From the NCBI GenBank assembly GCA_902651635.1, contig CACRSC010000014.1:1-64000 (forward strand): a stretch of DNA of 64,000 nucleotides, read 5' to 3'. Position 1 is the first letter of the stretch. Each line of letters begins with the position of its first letter. Below are positions 32,885-42,329 of the stretch, one piece after another. A program made the translations under genes and the position numbers. The notes below the pieces were generated by a model. That model searched no databases and had not been told where the DNA came from. It saw only the letters and a program-made list of their open reading frames with translations. This stretch comes from Mastigamoeba balamuthi. Lineage: Eukaryota; Evosea; Mastigamoebida; Mastigamoebidae.

Positions 32885-35224
32885 ATGGCCTACGTCTTCA
32901 CGCACACTGAGATAGACCAAGTCTTCCTGGTCTTCAACAAGTACTCCAAGAACGGCGTACTGGTACGCCTCCCCAGTGCAGAAAAACGAAGCAGAAGCGC
33001 TCACTGTGTCTCAGAGCGGAAGGGACATCATCGGGGCAGCTCTGCGAGCTGTGGGCACCCCGAGCGGCCCTGCGGAGATCGAGCTTGTAGCGGGGAATGC
33101 CTACCAGTGCCTCACGATGCCCCTGTTCGTCGCTGGCCTCGCGCGGCTCGCGGCACGAGGAATGCGCCAGGCCCGACCCACAAAGTGCGCCCATTCCACA
33201 GCACCTCAGCCCCATACTAAGCCTCCCTCCCTCACAGTGGACTTGTACGCGCCGGCCAGTGCAACAGAGGTGTGACTGACGCCTGCGGGGTAGATGGCGT
33301 ACACCGCGGAGGAGGTGGGGGCGCTGTGGAGGCTCTTCGAGAAGAACGGGTTCGGCGCAGGAGTGCTGGGGGTGATGCTGTCGCTGACGGGGCTGCACAA
33401 GGCCCTGCAGGAGCTGGAGCCAGGCATCTCCGGTCAGGAGGTCACAGCCCTTGTCCGCAGGCTGTCCACGTCGCGCACTGGAGACCTGTTCTCGTTCCCC
33501 GAGTTCTACCGCGTTGTCATAATGCTCCGGGTCTCGGCCACAAAAATCGGCCAGCTCAACGCCCGTCTCAACGCCGACGGTGCCAGAGCACCCGCAGCTC
33601 AGGCACAGCCCCAGGCGCCAGCCCAGGCTCAGCCCGTGCCCGGCCAGCGGCAGGCGAGGCCCTACGATGCGCCCGCAGCTGCAAAGCCACAGGCGGCCGC
33701 GGAGGTGAACGACCGGCCAATGGCGCCCAAGCACTCGCGAGAGAGGTCGTCGCTCGACAGCGAGGCCGCAGCCCGCGAGGCCAGGAACTCTCCGCCTGCG
33801 CAGGCCCGCGCAGCTCCCGCGGCAGGGCCAGCAGCTGCTGGCGGGGCGGCGCAGGAGCGGATGCTGCCCGACGACATCAAAGCCAAGGCCATCAAGGCGT
33901 TCAATTACGCCGATAAGGACATGAGCGGCACAATCGACTCGGAAGAGCTGTTCGCTGTGCTCAGTGAGTCCCACGATTCACGCACACCGGAGGATAGAGA
34001 CAGAACTGACTGGCGGTGCGTGTTCCCGCAACAGAGGTGTTCCACCCGGCCATCACGAAGCCCGAGTCCAACAGACTCTACGCCTGCATGGACCTCAACA
34101 GATCCGGCGTCATCACGTTTGACGAGTACGCCAATCTAGAGGGTCTCTAGAGCAGTGCTCTAACGCGCTGTGCACATAGGTTTCTCTCGGCGATACTCAA
34201 GTTCCGGTGGGACCTCGACACGCTGGTTACCCTGTCGCAGCAGGACGCCAAGCAGACACGGCAGAACGCGGCCGGCCAGAGCACCCAGCAGTCAGCCACC
34301 TACGAATGGGAGATCCCCTACAACGAGCTCGAGCTCGGCAAGAAGCTGGGCGAGGGCACTTTCGGTGTTGGTGAGCCGCCATTCCCAGACACAGTTAACT
34401 ACCGAGTGTTCTCCTCTGACGAGTCTGCGCAGTCTACAGAGCCAAGTGGAGGGGCACTCCGGTGGCTGTCAAGGTACTCAAGTCCAACGTCACGAGCGAC
34501 GTGCTGCGCGACTTCCGGTCCGAGGTGGGGCTCATGGGCCGCATGCGGCACCCCAACGTGGTGCTGTTCCTGGGCGCCAGCACGCACTCGACACGCCACA
34601 CGATCGTCTCGGAGTTCCTCGAGGGCGGGTCGCTGCACGAGCTGCTGCACGAGAAGGGCAGGCGGCTCGACATGCGCATGACGCTGCGGCTGGCCAAGCA
34701 GGCGTCGTTCGGGCTCAACTACCTGCACCTGGGCGGCATCGTGCACAGAGACCTCAAGAGCGCCAACATGCTGCTCTCAGACAACGGGCCCTCGCCCGTC
34801 GTCAAGCTCTGCGACTTTGGCCTCTCGTGCGTGCGCCCGTCGGGGAGCCTGACAGAGCAGGTTGGGTCGCCCCTGTGGATGGCCCCGGAGCTCCTCCTCA
34901 AGAAGCCCTACAACGACAAAGTCGACATGTGCGCTGAATTCGACTCAGTTATTTCCGTGTTTGTTCTGACTTTGTTTTTGCAGTTTCGCGCTGTCGATCT
35001 GCATCTGGGAGATGTTGTCTGGGGCGCTGCCGTATCCCGGGTTCAAGTTCCAGGACCTCGTCATGAAGGTGGCGGGGCAGGGGGTCAGGCCCCCGATTCC
35101 GACGTCGGCCCCCAAGGCGCTGGGCCATCTCATGCGCTGCTGCTGGGACAGCGACCCCAGCCGCAGACCCAACTGCGCGCAGGTCATCGCGCAGCTGGAC
35201 ATGATCTCCGAGGGCTCTCAATGA
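32885..35224 (+). CDS. EF-hand / TKL-type protein kinase fusion
   Basis: About 650-680 residues. The N-terminal part (from ATG 32885, and again from about 33294) holds EF-hand-like helices: EIDQVFLVFNKYSKNGVL and VGALWRLFEKNGFGAGVL with SRTGDLFSFPEFYRVV. After an Ala/Pro/Gln-rich linker there are two better EF-hands, ADKDMSGTIDSEE (about 33910-33955) and MDLNRSGVITFDE (about 34088-34125). The kinase domain begins at ELELGKKLGEGTFG (34330 on), with VAVKVLKS (ATP lysine), HRDLKSANML, DFGLS, SPLWMAPELL and the final RRPNCAQVIAQL, a complete active TKL-like catalytic core. The architecture resembles a calcium-dependent kinase in reverse order, with EF-hands in front of a TKL rather than CDPK catalytic domain. 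5' splice sites are uncertain: candidates of 19 nt (32963-32981) and 24 nt (33270-33293) would be unusually short. Confidence 0.85.
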
Positions 35225-35435
35225 AATGCCGTTCTCGTGGCAACAGTTGCAAATTGTGGATACTCAGGAACACGACAAAAGTGTGCGGATCAGTTGAAGT
35301 GAATTCGATGTGGGAGTCACTGTGAGTTTCAAGCGGTTTCGCCTGTTGGTACGGGGCACTGGACGAGCGCGTGCCGTCTGGGAGCCACCGATTCGTGCAC
35401 GGCAGACACTCACAACTGTCCTTCACGAGCCCGCG

Positions 35436-36305
35436 ATGGTGACCTCGGACATCACGTGGGTGTTCTTGCCCCTCCTCTGCGGCTTCGCCCTATGGATGCG
35501 CGTGGCCCTGCGCCCCGCCGTCCGGAGGCTGATCCCCGGCCTCGCTTCGCACAAGCTGTCTTCCGCAGTGGTCCACCTCTCCAACATCGTCGTCTTCTCG
35601 GTCGCCCTGGGCCTCGGCGCCCCACTGTTCGTCGACCAGGTCCTCAGGGCCGTCCGCGGCCGCGACGCCGTCGTCTGGCTGAGCGCCTCGGACAACGCCT
35701 GCGCCCCCGTGCTTCTCTTCGACGTGGCGACGATGCTCTACGCCGCGACCATCGCCTTCGAGGTCTGCGCGCACAGGTCCATGGGCACGTCGATCTGGGC
35801 CCACCACGCACTCACGCTGGCCTTCGCGGGGCTCTGGCTGGGCCTCCGCTGGACGCCCTTTCTCGTCGTCGTCAACGGCGCCTGCACTCTGCTCGAGATC
35901 CCCGTCGAGCTCGCGCTGATGGTCTACGCTCTGGCCTCGCTGCGTGCCTCGGGCTCGCGGTGGGCCGTGTCGGACGGGGCGCTGAGGGTGGCGCTGCTGG
36001 CGTGCGCTGTGTACTTTCTGGTCGTCAAGCTCGTGGGCTGGGCCCTCAACTTCGCGTGGATCGGAGCCAACGCCAGCGAGGTCGGCGCGGCAAACATGGC
36101 GGCCATCACAGTCCCGCTGCTGCTGCTCTACGCGACGCAGATCGACGTGCTGCGTATCCTCTTCATCATGTACCGCAACGTCGGGCGCAGGGCCAGAGCC
36201 TTGCAGGCGAGCGGGTCCCCTGCTGCCAAGCCCGCTGGAGAGGGCGAGTTGCTGGACCTCGAGTCGGTTGTGGTGGTCGTCCCCGAGGGCTGCGACAAGC
36301 AGTAG
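35436..36305 (+). CDS. Multi-pass membrane protein, TLC-like
   Basis: A single exon of 289 residues from ATG 35436, with about seven hydrophobic helices. The central part, ATMLYAATIAFEVCAH then IWAHHALTLAFAGLW, keeps the paired histidines and spacing seen in TLC (TRAM-LAG1-CLN8) domains, and ACTLLEIPVELALMVYAL resembles a later TLC helix. TLC proteins include ceramide synthases and membrane-fluidity regulators; the synthase Lag1 motif is not complete, so a TLCD-like role is the better guess. The C-terminal tail is acidic with a VVVVVP run. The upstream spacer to the kinase gene is 211 bp. Confidence 0.6.
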   Translation: MVTSDITWVFLPLLCGFALWMRVALRPAVRRLIPGLASHKLSSAVVHLSNIVVFSVALGLGAPLFVDQVLRAVRGRDAVVWLSASDNACAPVLLFDVATMLYAATIAFEVCAHRSMGTSIWAHHALTLAFAGLWLGLRWTPFLVVVNGACTLLEIPVELALMVYALASLRASGSRWAVSDGALRVALLACAVYFLVVKLVGWALNFAWIGANASEVGAANMAAITVPLLLLYATQIDVLRILFIMYRNVGRRARALQASGSPAAKPAGEGELLDLESVVVVVPEGCDKQ

Positions 36306-37073
36306 TGGGAGCCGCCTGGGATGTGTGTACAAGCGGAGGCGGAGTCCAGCATGGCTTGGGCGACGATTGCTCCAACACAATTCAAACTTCACCAGATTGT
36401 GTGTGTTAGAAGGGCATGCATGCCACGTTACCAGACTCAAACTGAGTACTTCCATCACTAGCGACACTGTGGTTAAGTGCTCACCGGGGCTTCAGGCGCT
36501 GTGAACGTATTACCGGTCTCCTCACGACCACGAGCATGTTCCCCTACAGAAGCGAGCAACTTAAGTGTGCGTAGCTGCTGCGCGTGCCCACAGTTGGTGT
36601 ACTCGGCAGAGGACAAGGTGCACATGCCCTCGGTGGCAGTAACACCCGAGACCTCAGGCTGATCCCATCGCAGAGGGCACACCCAAAGTACGGACTCCTG
36701 TGGGGTGAGAGACAAAGTATGGACAAGATACTCAATTCTGCGTATTTTCGCCTGAGACTCAGCCATCGAGTGCTGTCAGCCAGACGTTTGTCAAGACGTT
36801 ATCCGCAACGGGAAGCTTGTCCTATGGGTGACTCAGGTTGTTTAACCTGGTGTCATCGTATCATTCGGACACTGACGTTTTCTGACCGAGAATCACCGTT
36901 GTTATTCCGCAGAGCCGTTGGGACCGCCGAGTAAGTGTTCGGGATACTTTCGGGAAGATATTTTTCGCTGTGGAGATCTTGTACTTCTGTGTTTTTGTGC
37001 TGCGAACCCAGCGAACAACAGAAGCGACCCGATACGGCAACCCTGCTTTACAACCGCCGCACCTTCTCTATTC
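36306..37073. other. 768-bp intergenic region before the LamG array
   Basis: No supported gene. GC content is intermediate. A 97-codon minus-strand frame (36766-36473) lacks clear codon bias or domains. The right end has GGGATACTTTCGGGAAGATATTTTTC (about 36939-36965), similar to promoter elements elsewhere, and probably drives the first LamG gene. Confidence 0.35.
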
Positions 37074-38705
37074 ATGCCGCCCATGGCGTCGCCGTTTCCT
37101 CGTTCCTGCCCGGCCACCGCCCGCCTCGGCCCGCGTGCCCCCGTCGTCGCTGTCGCTCTGCTCTGCGCCTCTGCAGTGCTCCGTGCTGCAGCAGCAGCGC
37201 AGTGCCCCGTTGCATTCTGGTCGTTCGACCCCGACGTCCTCTACGACCAGTCCAACGCCTACAACCTCACCCCGGCCTCGGGCACCGCCACACAGGTCCC
37301 GGGCATCGTAGGCAACGCCCTGGCGAGCGCCAACGGTGCTGAGGCCGTTCTGGGAACCGTTGCGTCGCGGGACGTGCAGGTGGGCAGCTTCAGCTTCAGC
37401 ATCATGCTCTGGGCCAAGATCCCACCGACGGCGGCCTCCCTGGACATCGCAGAGACGCCGGGAAGGGGCTGGAAGGCCGCGGGCTTCGTCATGAAGTACA
37501 ACTACGTGGGGTTCACGGGCATGCAGATCTGGCTCTGCGGCAACAGCAAGGGCTGCCTCTACATGGGCACGTGCAACAACACGGCCGACAACCAGTGGCA
37601 CCACTACGCCGCCACGCTGAACACCCTCACGGGCATGGGCGTCTTCTACCTCGACGGCGTCGCACAGCCCTCGTCCTGCTCCGACTGCTTCCGCACCAAA
37701 ACGGGAAGGCCGTGCGTGACGGGCTGGGGCCCTCGGGGAAACTGCGACTTCAGCGAGCTCCTCGCCGACGACGTCTTCCGCGAGGGTGTTGGGTTCGCGC
37801 AGAAGGTGGGCCCGCAGGTGGTGGACGAGGTGATGCTCTTCCACCGCGTCCTCCCGCCAGAGGAGATCGCCCAGGCTGCCAACCCGTCCACAGCTGCCTC
37901 CTACGCTGCCCTCTGCACGTCGCTGCCCACCACGTGCTACGAGCCCCCAGCCACCGCTGGCGCTCTGCCCCCTGTGCTGGCCAGTGCCACGTTCACTGGG
38001 GGCGGACGCGTCGTTGTGCGCGTCAACGCCCCACAGGTCAGCTCGCGTTCGCTGCTCTCGTTCTCCCTCGGCTCCTGCGTCCTGCCAGCCTCTGGCCCTG
38101 TGGCTGTGACTGCGTGTAACGTGCAGTACACAATCGAGACCACGTGGAATGCCCTGACGGCATGCCAAGGGGGCATCGTTGTGCGCAGGCCCTCAGATGG
38201 GGTTGCAATTGCCCAGGTCGCCCTGGTGGTGTCGTACAACGAGTCCTCTGGCGCCCCCTTCTCTGTCCAACTGCCCTTCGCCTTCACCTTCGCCACCACC
38301 GTCACCGCCACAGCCCCCCTGGCCGCCGTCGCCCTCGCCCCGGGTGCCCCAATAGCCAGTAGCGATTATGTTCAGGCGACGGCGTTCTCTGTGCTGTACA
38401 GCAACGCCGGACTCAGTGTGCCCTGCTTTCGCTTCGTGCCGGGGAGCAAGGTCTACGTGGCCACCGCCATCGACTCCACCCTCCTCACTGTCTCCCAGAC
38501 GTCCCTCCTCGGCGTCACTGTGCGAGGCCCCGCTGTGTCAGCGGACGACGGCGTGAACCTGACGGCAAAGGTGGCCGTTGACGTGAGAAACGCGTCCCTC
38601 CCGCTGTTTTCGTTTGTGCTTGATTCCGCGCTCTTCGCAGCAAGCCATGAAGGAAACGCCTTCTCTGTCACCGCACAGTTCAAAGTGGACTTCGCCGGAA
38701 TCTAG
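37074..38705 (+). CDS. Secreted LamG/ConA-fold protein, array copy 1
   Basis: One exon of 543 residues from ATG 37074 (a second in-frame ATG is at 37083). A hydrophobic signal peptide ending near AVLRAAAAAQC precedes a laminin-G-like jelly-roll: CPVAFWSFDPDVLYDQSN, FSFSIMLWAKIPP, WLCGNSKGCLYMG, NQWHHYAATLNTLTGMGVFY, and VVDEVMLFHRVLPPEEIA, the classical LamG_3 order (about residues 40-290). The C-terminal half (about 38000-38705) is a Val/Ala/Ser-rich beta region with two similar blocks and a few cysteines. Many N-x-S/T sites suggest glycosylation. These features fit an adhesive or lectin-like surface or secreted protein. No membrane anchor is visible. It is the most divergent of the three full copies. 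Confidence 0.8.
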   Translation: MPPMASPFPRSCPATARLGPRAPVVAVALLCASAVLRAAAAAQCPVAFWSFDPDVLYDQSNAYNLTPASGTATQVPGIVGNALASANGAEAVLGTVASRDVQVGSFSFSIMLWAKIPPTAASLDIAETPGRGWKAAGFVMKYNYVGFTGMQIWLCGNSKGCLYMGTCNNTADNQWHHYAATLNTLTGMGVFYLDGVAQPSSCSDCFRTKTGRPCVTGWGPRGNCDFSELLADDVFREGVGFAQKVGPQVVDEVMLFHRVLPPEEIAQAANPSTAASYAALCTSLPTTCYEPPATAGALPPVLASATFTGGGRVVVRVNAPQVSSRSLLSFSLGSCVLPASGPVAVTACNVQYTIETTWNALTACQGGIVVRRPSDGVAIAQVALVVSYNESSGAPFSVQLPFAFTFATTVTATAPLAAVALAPGAPIASSDYVQATAFSVLYSNAGLSVPCFRFVPGSKVYVATAIDSTLLTVSQTSLLGVTVRGPAVSADDGVNLTAKVAVDVRNASLPLFSFVLDSALFAASHEGNAFSVTAQFKVDFAGI

Positions 38706-39129
38706 GCAATGGGCAGATTGAACTTGCACACATTTGCAGTAAATACACCTGTAGCCGTTCGTCTCAGAGCTCTGCATTTGTGTCAATTGAGACCTGGAAG
38801 CCTCAGTTCGATACAGAGGGTCGCCGTGTATGCCGTCGAGAAAATTGGAGAAGAATGTGAGGTACCACACACTCCAAACTTGGTTCCATGTGGCCTGCAC
38901 GAAAGGAGCCATTCAGTGCGAGCAGGATACCACCGGGGGAAATGCAACCAACGAAACTCGTAGTGGCAGATTTCGGATTGTAATTAAGTGGATTCACTTC
39001 CCGAGCCCTTTTTCCCGCTTCTATTATCGCCAAACCTCCCAAAGAGAGCGAGAGGTTGTTGTTGGCCGGCGTCGCACCCGCGAGCATCTTGGTGAGTGTC
39101 CAGCAGCCGTGGCCTGTTCTAGGAGTTAA

Positions 39130-39713
39130 TGTCGTCATCCCGGTTCTGGGAACTAGTGCTCGTTTGCTTCATTGTGAAGCCAGGGATGACCGTTAGCAAT
39201 CGACAGCGTCCCTGCGGCACTTCTTTTCACAATCTAATTGGTGATTGGAGACCTCCGAATGGCAGTTCCATCCAATCATTCCTTTGCGAAAAATGCAGAG
39301 CCTCATTTGGCATCGATTCCGATCGAGGTGTGGCGAAATCAACCAAATTTGCTGGCTTGGCGACAACAGGAGCAATAAAAAAGATCAGGTTGCCGGCAGC
39401 CCGCTTATGTCGGAAACGTGGCAAATGAGTATTGAGCAGACCCGCCGTGGTGAGAAAAACCAACCCCTGCCGTCACAATACCGAGCTCCCGTCACACTTG
39501 TGCCGCGTGACCACACCAGCAGAGTGCCGATTTTGTGGTACTGCCCAGTACCTCTTTTCGATTCGCGAAGAGACGATACGGGGAAGATAGCCCACGCTTC
39601 TCGGCCGAGTTCGACAATTGTCAGCACGACGCCCAACTGCCCTCTGGAGTGAAGCCCGCACCAAACGCCCTCCGTTTGCGTTGATTCCGTTGTTTGAGCA
39701 TCACCCCCACCTC
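39130..39713 (+). repeat. Duplicated upstream region, partner of about 41940-42329
   Basis: The region before copy 2 is repeated before copy 3: GACAGCGTCCCTGCG/ACAGCGTCCCTGCG, GGTTGCCGGCAGCCCGCT, CTGCCGTCACAATACCGAG, TTCGACAATTGTCA and GCCCAACTGCCCTCTGG recur in the same order. Copy 1 lacks this block. It marks a tandem duplication unit of roughly 2.6 kb that includes promoter, gene and 3' flank. Confidence 0.8.
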
Positions 39714-41309
39714 ATGCACCCGCAAAGCAACGGCTTGGGACGCGCCGCTGTGTCCGCTGTCGCTGCCTGGACCGCTGCGGTGCTCTGTGCAGCAGCAGCA
39801 GTGCAGTGCCCCACTGCCTTCTGGTCGTTCGACCCCGACGTCCTCTACGACCAGTCCAACGCCTACAACCTCACCCCAGCCTCGGGCACCGCCACGCAGG
39901 TCCCGGGCGTCGTCGGCAACGCCCTGGCCAGCGCCAAAGGGACCGCGGCCGTGCTGGGCACCGCACCGTCGCGGGACGTGCAGGTGTGCAGGAGCAGCTT
40001 CAGCATCATGCTCTGGGCCAAGATCCCACCGACCCAGGCGGAGTTAGAGGTCGCCTTAAACCAGGATAAGGGGTGGAACAAGGCTGGCTTCGACGTGCGG
40101 TACAACTACATCGGAATAAAGGGGATGCAGCTCGAGCTCTGCGGGAACAACAAGGGCTGCCTCTACATCGGCGCCTGCCACAACACGTCCGACAACCAGT
40201 GGCACCACTACGCCGCCACGCTGAACAGCCTCACGGGCATGGGCGTCTTCTACCTCGACGGCGTCGCACAGCCCTCGTCCTGCTCCGACTGCTTCCGCAG
40301 GAATGCGGGTTGGCCCTGCGTGACGGGCTGGGGCCCAGGCGGCATCGGCGACTTCAGCGAGCTCCTCGTCGACGACGTCTCGCGAAGCAGGGCTGGGCTC
40401 CAGCTCATGGTGGGCCCGCAGGTGGTGGACGAGGTGATGCTCTTCCACCGCGTCCTCCCGCCAGAGGAGATTGCCCAGGCTGCCAACCCGTCCACAGCTG
40501 CCTCCTACGCTGCCCTCTGCACGGCGCTGCCCACCCCGTGCTACGAGCCCCCATCCACCGCTGGTGCTCTGCCGCCTGTGCTGGCCAGTGCCGCGTTCAC
40601 TGGGGGCGGACGCGTCGTTGTGCGCGTCAATGCCCCACAGGTCACCTCGCGTTCGCTGCTCTCGTTCTCCCTCGGCTCCTGCTCCCTGCCAGCCTCTGGC
40701 CCTGTGGCTGTGACTGCGTGCAACGTGCAGTACACCATCGAGGCCAACTGGACTGTCCTGACGGCGTGCGAAGGGGGCATCGTTGTGCGCAGGCCCCCAG
40801 CTGGCGTTGCAGTTGCCCAGGGAGCCCTGGTGGTGTCGTACAACGAGTCCTCTGGCGCCCCCTTCTCTGCCCAACTGCCATTCGCCCTCACCTTCGTCAC
40901 CACCGTCACCGCCTCAGCCCCCCTGGCCGCCGTCGCCCTCGCCCCGGGAACTCCCGTTGCCAGCAGCGATTTCGTGGAACCTGCTGTGTTCTCGGTGCTG
41001 TACAGCGACGCCAGGCTCAGTGTGCCCTGCTCGCGCTTCGCCCCGGGGAGCAAGGTCTACATGGCCACCACCATCGACTCCCCCCTCCTCGCTGTCTCCC
41101 AGACGTCCCTCCTCGCCGTCACTGCGTGGGGACCCGCTGTGTCAGCAGAAAGCGGTTTCAACCTGACCCACTGGGTGGCCGCCGACCTCGCAAGCCCGTC
41201 GTCCCCTGTGCTCTCGTTTGTGCTGGACAGATCCCAGTTTTCAGCAACCCGTGCTGGCAACGCCTTCGCCATCACTGCGGAATTCGGACTGAGCTACCCC
41301 GGAGTCTGA
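39714..41309 (+). CDS. Secreted LamG/ConA-fold protein, array copy 2
   Basis: One exon of 531 residues, ATG 39714 to TGA 41307-41309. Signal peptide MHPQSNGLGRAAVSAVAAW then a hydrophobic core, followed by the same LamG and beta-rich regions as copy 1. The second half from about residue 380 on is nearly identical to copy 3 (LSYPGV ending) but differs from copy 1 (DFAGI ending), while the LamG half is more divergent among all three. This mosaic pattern suggests recent gene conversion between copies 2 and 3. Function as for copy 1: predicted secreted carbohydrate- or protein-binding. Confidence 0.8.
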   Translation: MHPQSNGLGRAAVSAVAAWTAAVLCAAAAVQCPTAFWSFDPDVLYDQSNAYNLTPASGTATQVPGVVGNALASAKGTAAVLGTAPSRDVQVCRSSFSIMLWAKIPPTQAELEVALNQDKGWNKAGFDVRYNYIGIKGMQLELCGNNKGCLYIGACHNTSDNQWHHYAATLNSLTGMGVFYLDGVAQPSSCSDCFRRNAGWPCVTGWGPGGIGDFSELLVDDVSRSRAGLQLMVGPQVVDEVMLFHRVLPPEEIAQAANPSTAASYAALCTALPTPCYEPPSTAGALPPVLASAAFTGGGRVVVRVNAPQVTSRSLLSFSLGSCSLPASGPVAVTACNVQYTIEANWTVLTACEGGIVVRRPPAGVAVAQGALVVSYNESSGAPFSAQLPFALTFVTTVTASAPLAAVALAPGTPVASSDFVEPAVFSVLYSDARLSVPCSRFAPGSKVYMATTIDSPLLAVSQTSLLAVTAWGPAVSAESGFNLTHWVAADLASPSSPVLSFVLDRSQFSATRAGNAFAITAEFGLSYPGV

Positions 41310-41519
41310 GTCACCGACGTGGCTCACATACCACGTGAAGAGCAATTGGAGGAGCAGAGTATGTGGTGTCTGCGAAGCTGCAGGACACAGTCCACCTTAT
41401 GATAAGATCATGTCAAAAAAAGTGATTGGTTGCTTCTATCTGTCGTATGGTCTTCTTTCCTCGTAGCACATACCTCTCTCTACCTCCCTTCTTTTTCGGC
41501 TCCGAAGGTGGTCCTTTGT

Positions 41520-41870
41520 TACTGGCACATTTCGAAAAAGGCCCCCGCCGCTGCAGGCGATCTGCCCCCTGTGCTGGCAAGCGCACTGTTCACTGGGGCC
41601 GACCGCATCGCCACCACCATCGACTCCCCCTCGCCGCTGTCTCCCAGACGTCCCTCCTCGGCGTCACTGTGCGGGGCCCCGCCGTGTCAGCGGACGACGG
41701 CGTGGACCCGACAACAAAGGTGGCCGTTGACGTGAGAAACGCGTCCCTCCCGCTGCTTTCGTTTGTGCTTGATTCCGCGCTCTTCGCAGCTGCCAAGCAG
41801 GGAACGCCTTCTCTGTCACCGCCCATTTCAAAGTCGACTTCACCGGCATCTCAGCAATGGGCAGATTGAC
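41520..41870 (+). pseudogene. LamG-family 3' fragment with internal deletion
   Basis: A relic of the C-terminal half. It begins near DLPPVLASALFTGADRI and jumps to the segment matching TTIDS...VSQTSLLGVTVRG, then follows copy 1 to the end (RNASLP, FVLDSALF) with shifted frame. Its 3' flank CAATGGGCAGATTGA is shared with copy 1 (38707), so it derives from a copy-1-type gene rather than from adjacent copy 2. No signal peptide or LamG domain remains. Confidence 0.8.
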
Positions 41871-42329
41871 GAGAGAACAAATGTGCATTTGCGATAAAGC
41901 CCTTAGTTGCTTCGCGTGAGCCTGGGGGTGGTTGCAATGCCTTCATTGTTGAAGCCGGGGATGCCCGTCAGCAAACTACAGCGTCCCTGCGTCACTACTT
42001 CTCAGGTTGCCGGCAGCCCGCTAGTGTAATGACCGGTGGCACAAGGAGTCACGAGCAGACCCCTGCCGTCACAATACCGAGCGCCACCACACGCGTGCCG
42101 CGCGACCCCACACCAGCAGCAGTGTGCCCATTTTGGGGTACGGCCGGTACTTCTTTTCGTTTCGTGAAGAGACGAAACCCCGAGAAGATAGCCCCCGAGC
42201 TCTGTTCTCACAGTTCGACAATTGTCAACACAGCGCCCAACTGCCCTCTGGCGTGAAGCCCGCACCCAACGCTCACCCCCCCCCCCGCTTGTGTTGTCCT
42301 GTTGCTTGCCGACCACCACACACCGCCTC

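Noticed and set aside
36473-36766. 97-codon minus-strand frame in the 36.3-37.1 kb spacer
   Set aside because: Has an ATG but mixed third-position composition and no recognisable domain; insufficient support for a gene.
42241-42296. C-run near 42280 as a functional G-quadruplex promoter
   Set aside because: Only one long C run; not enough runs in the right spacing to support the claim.
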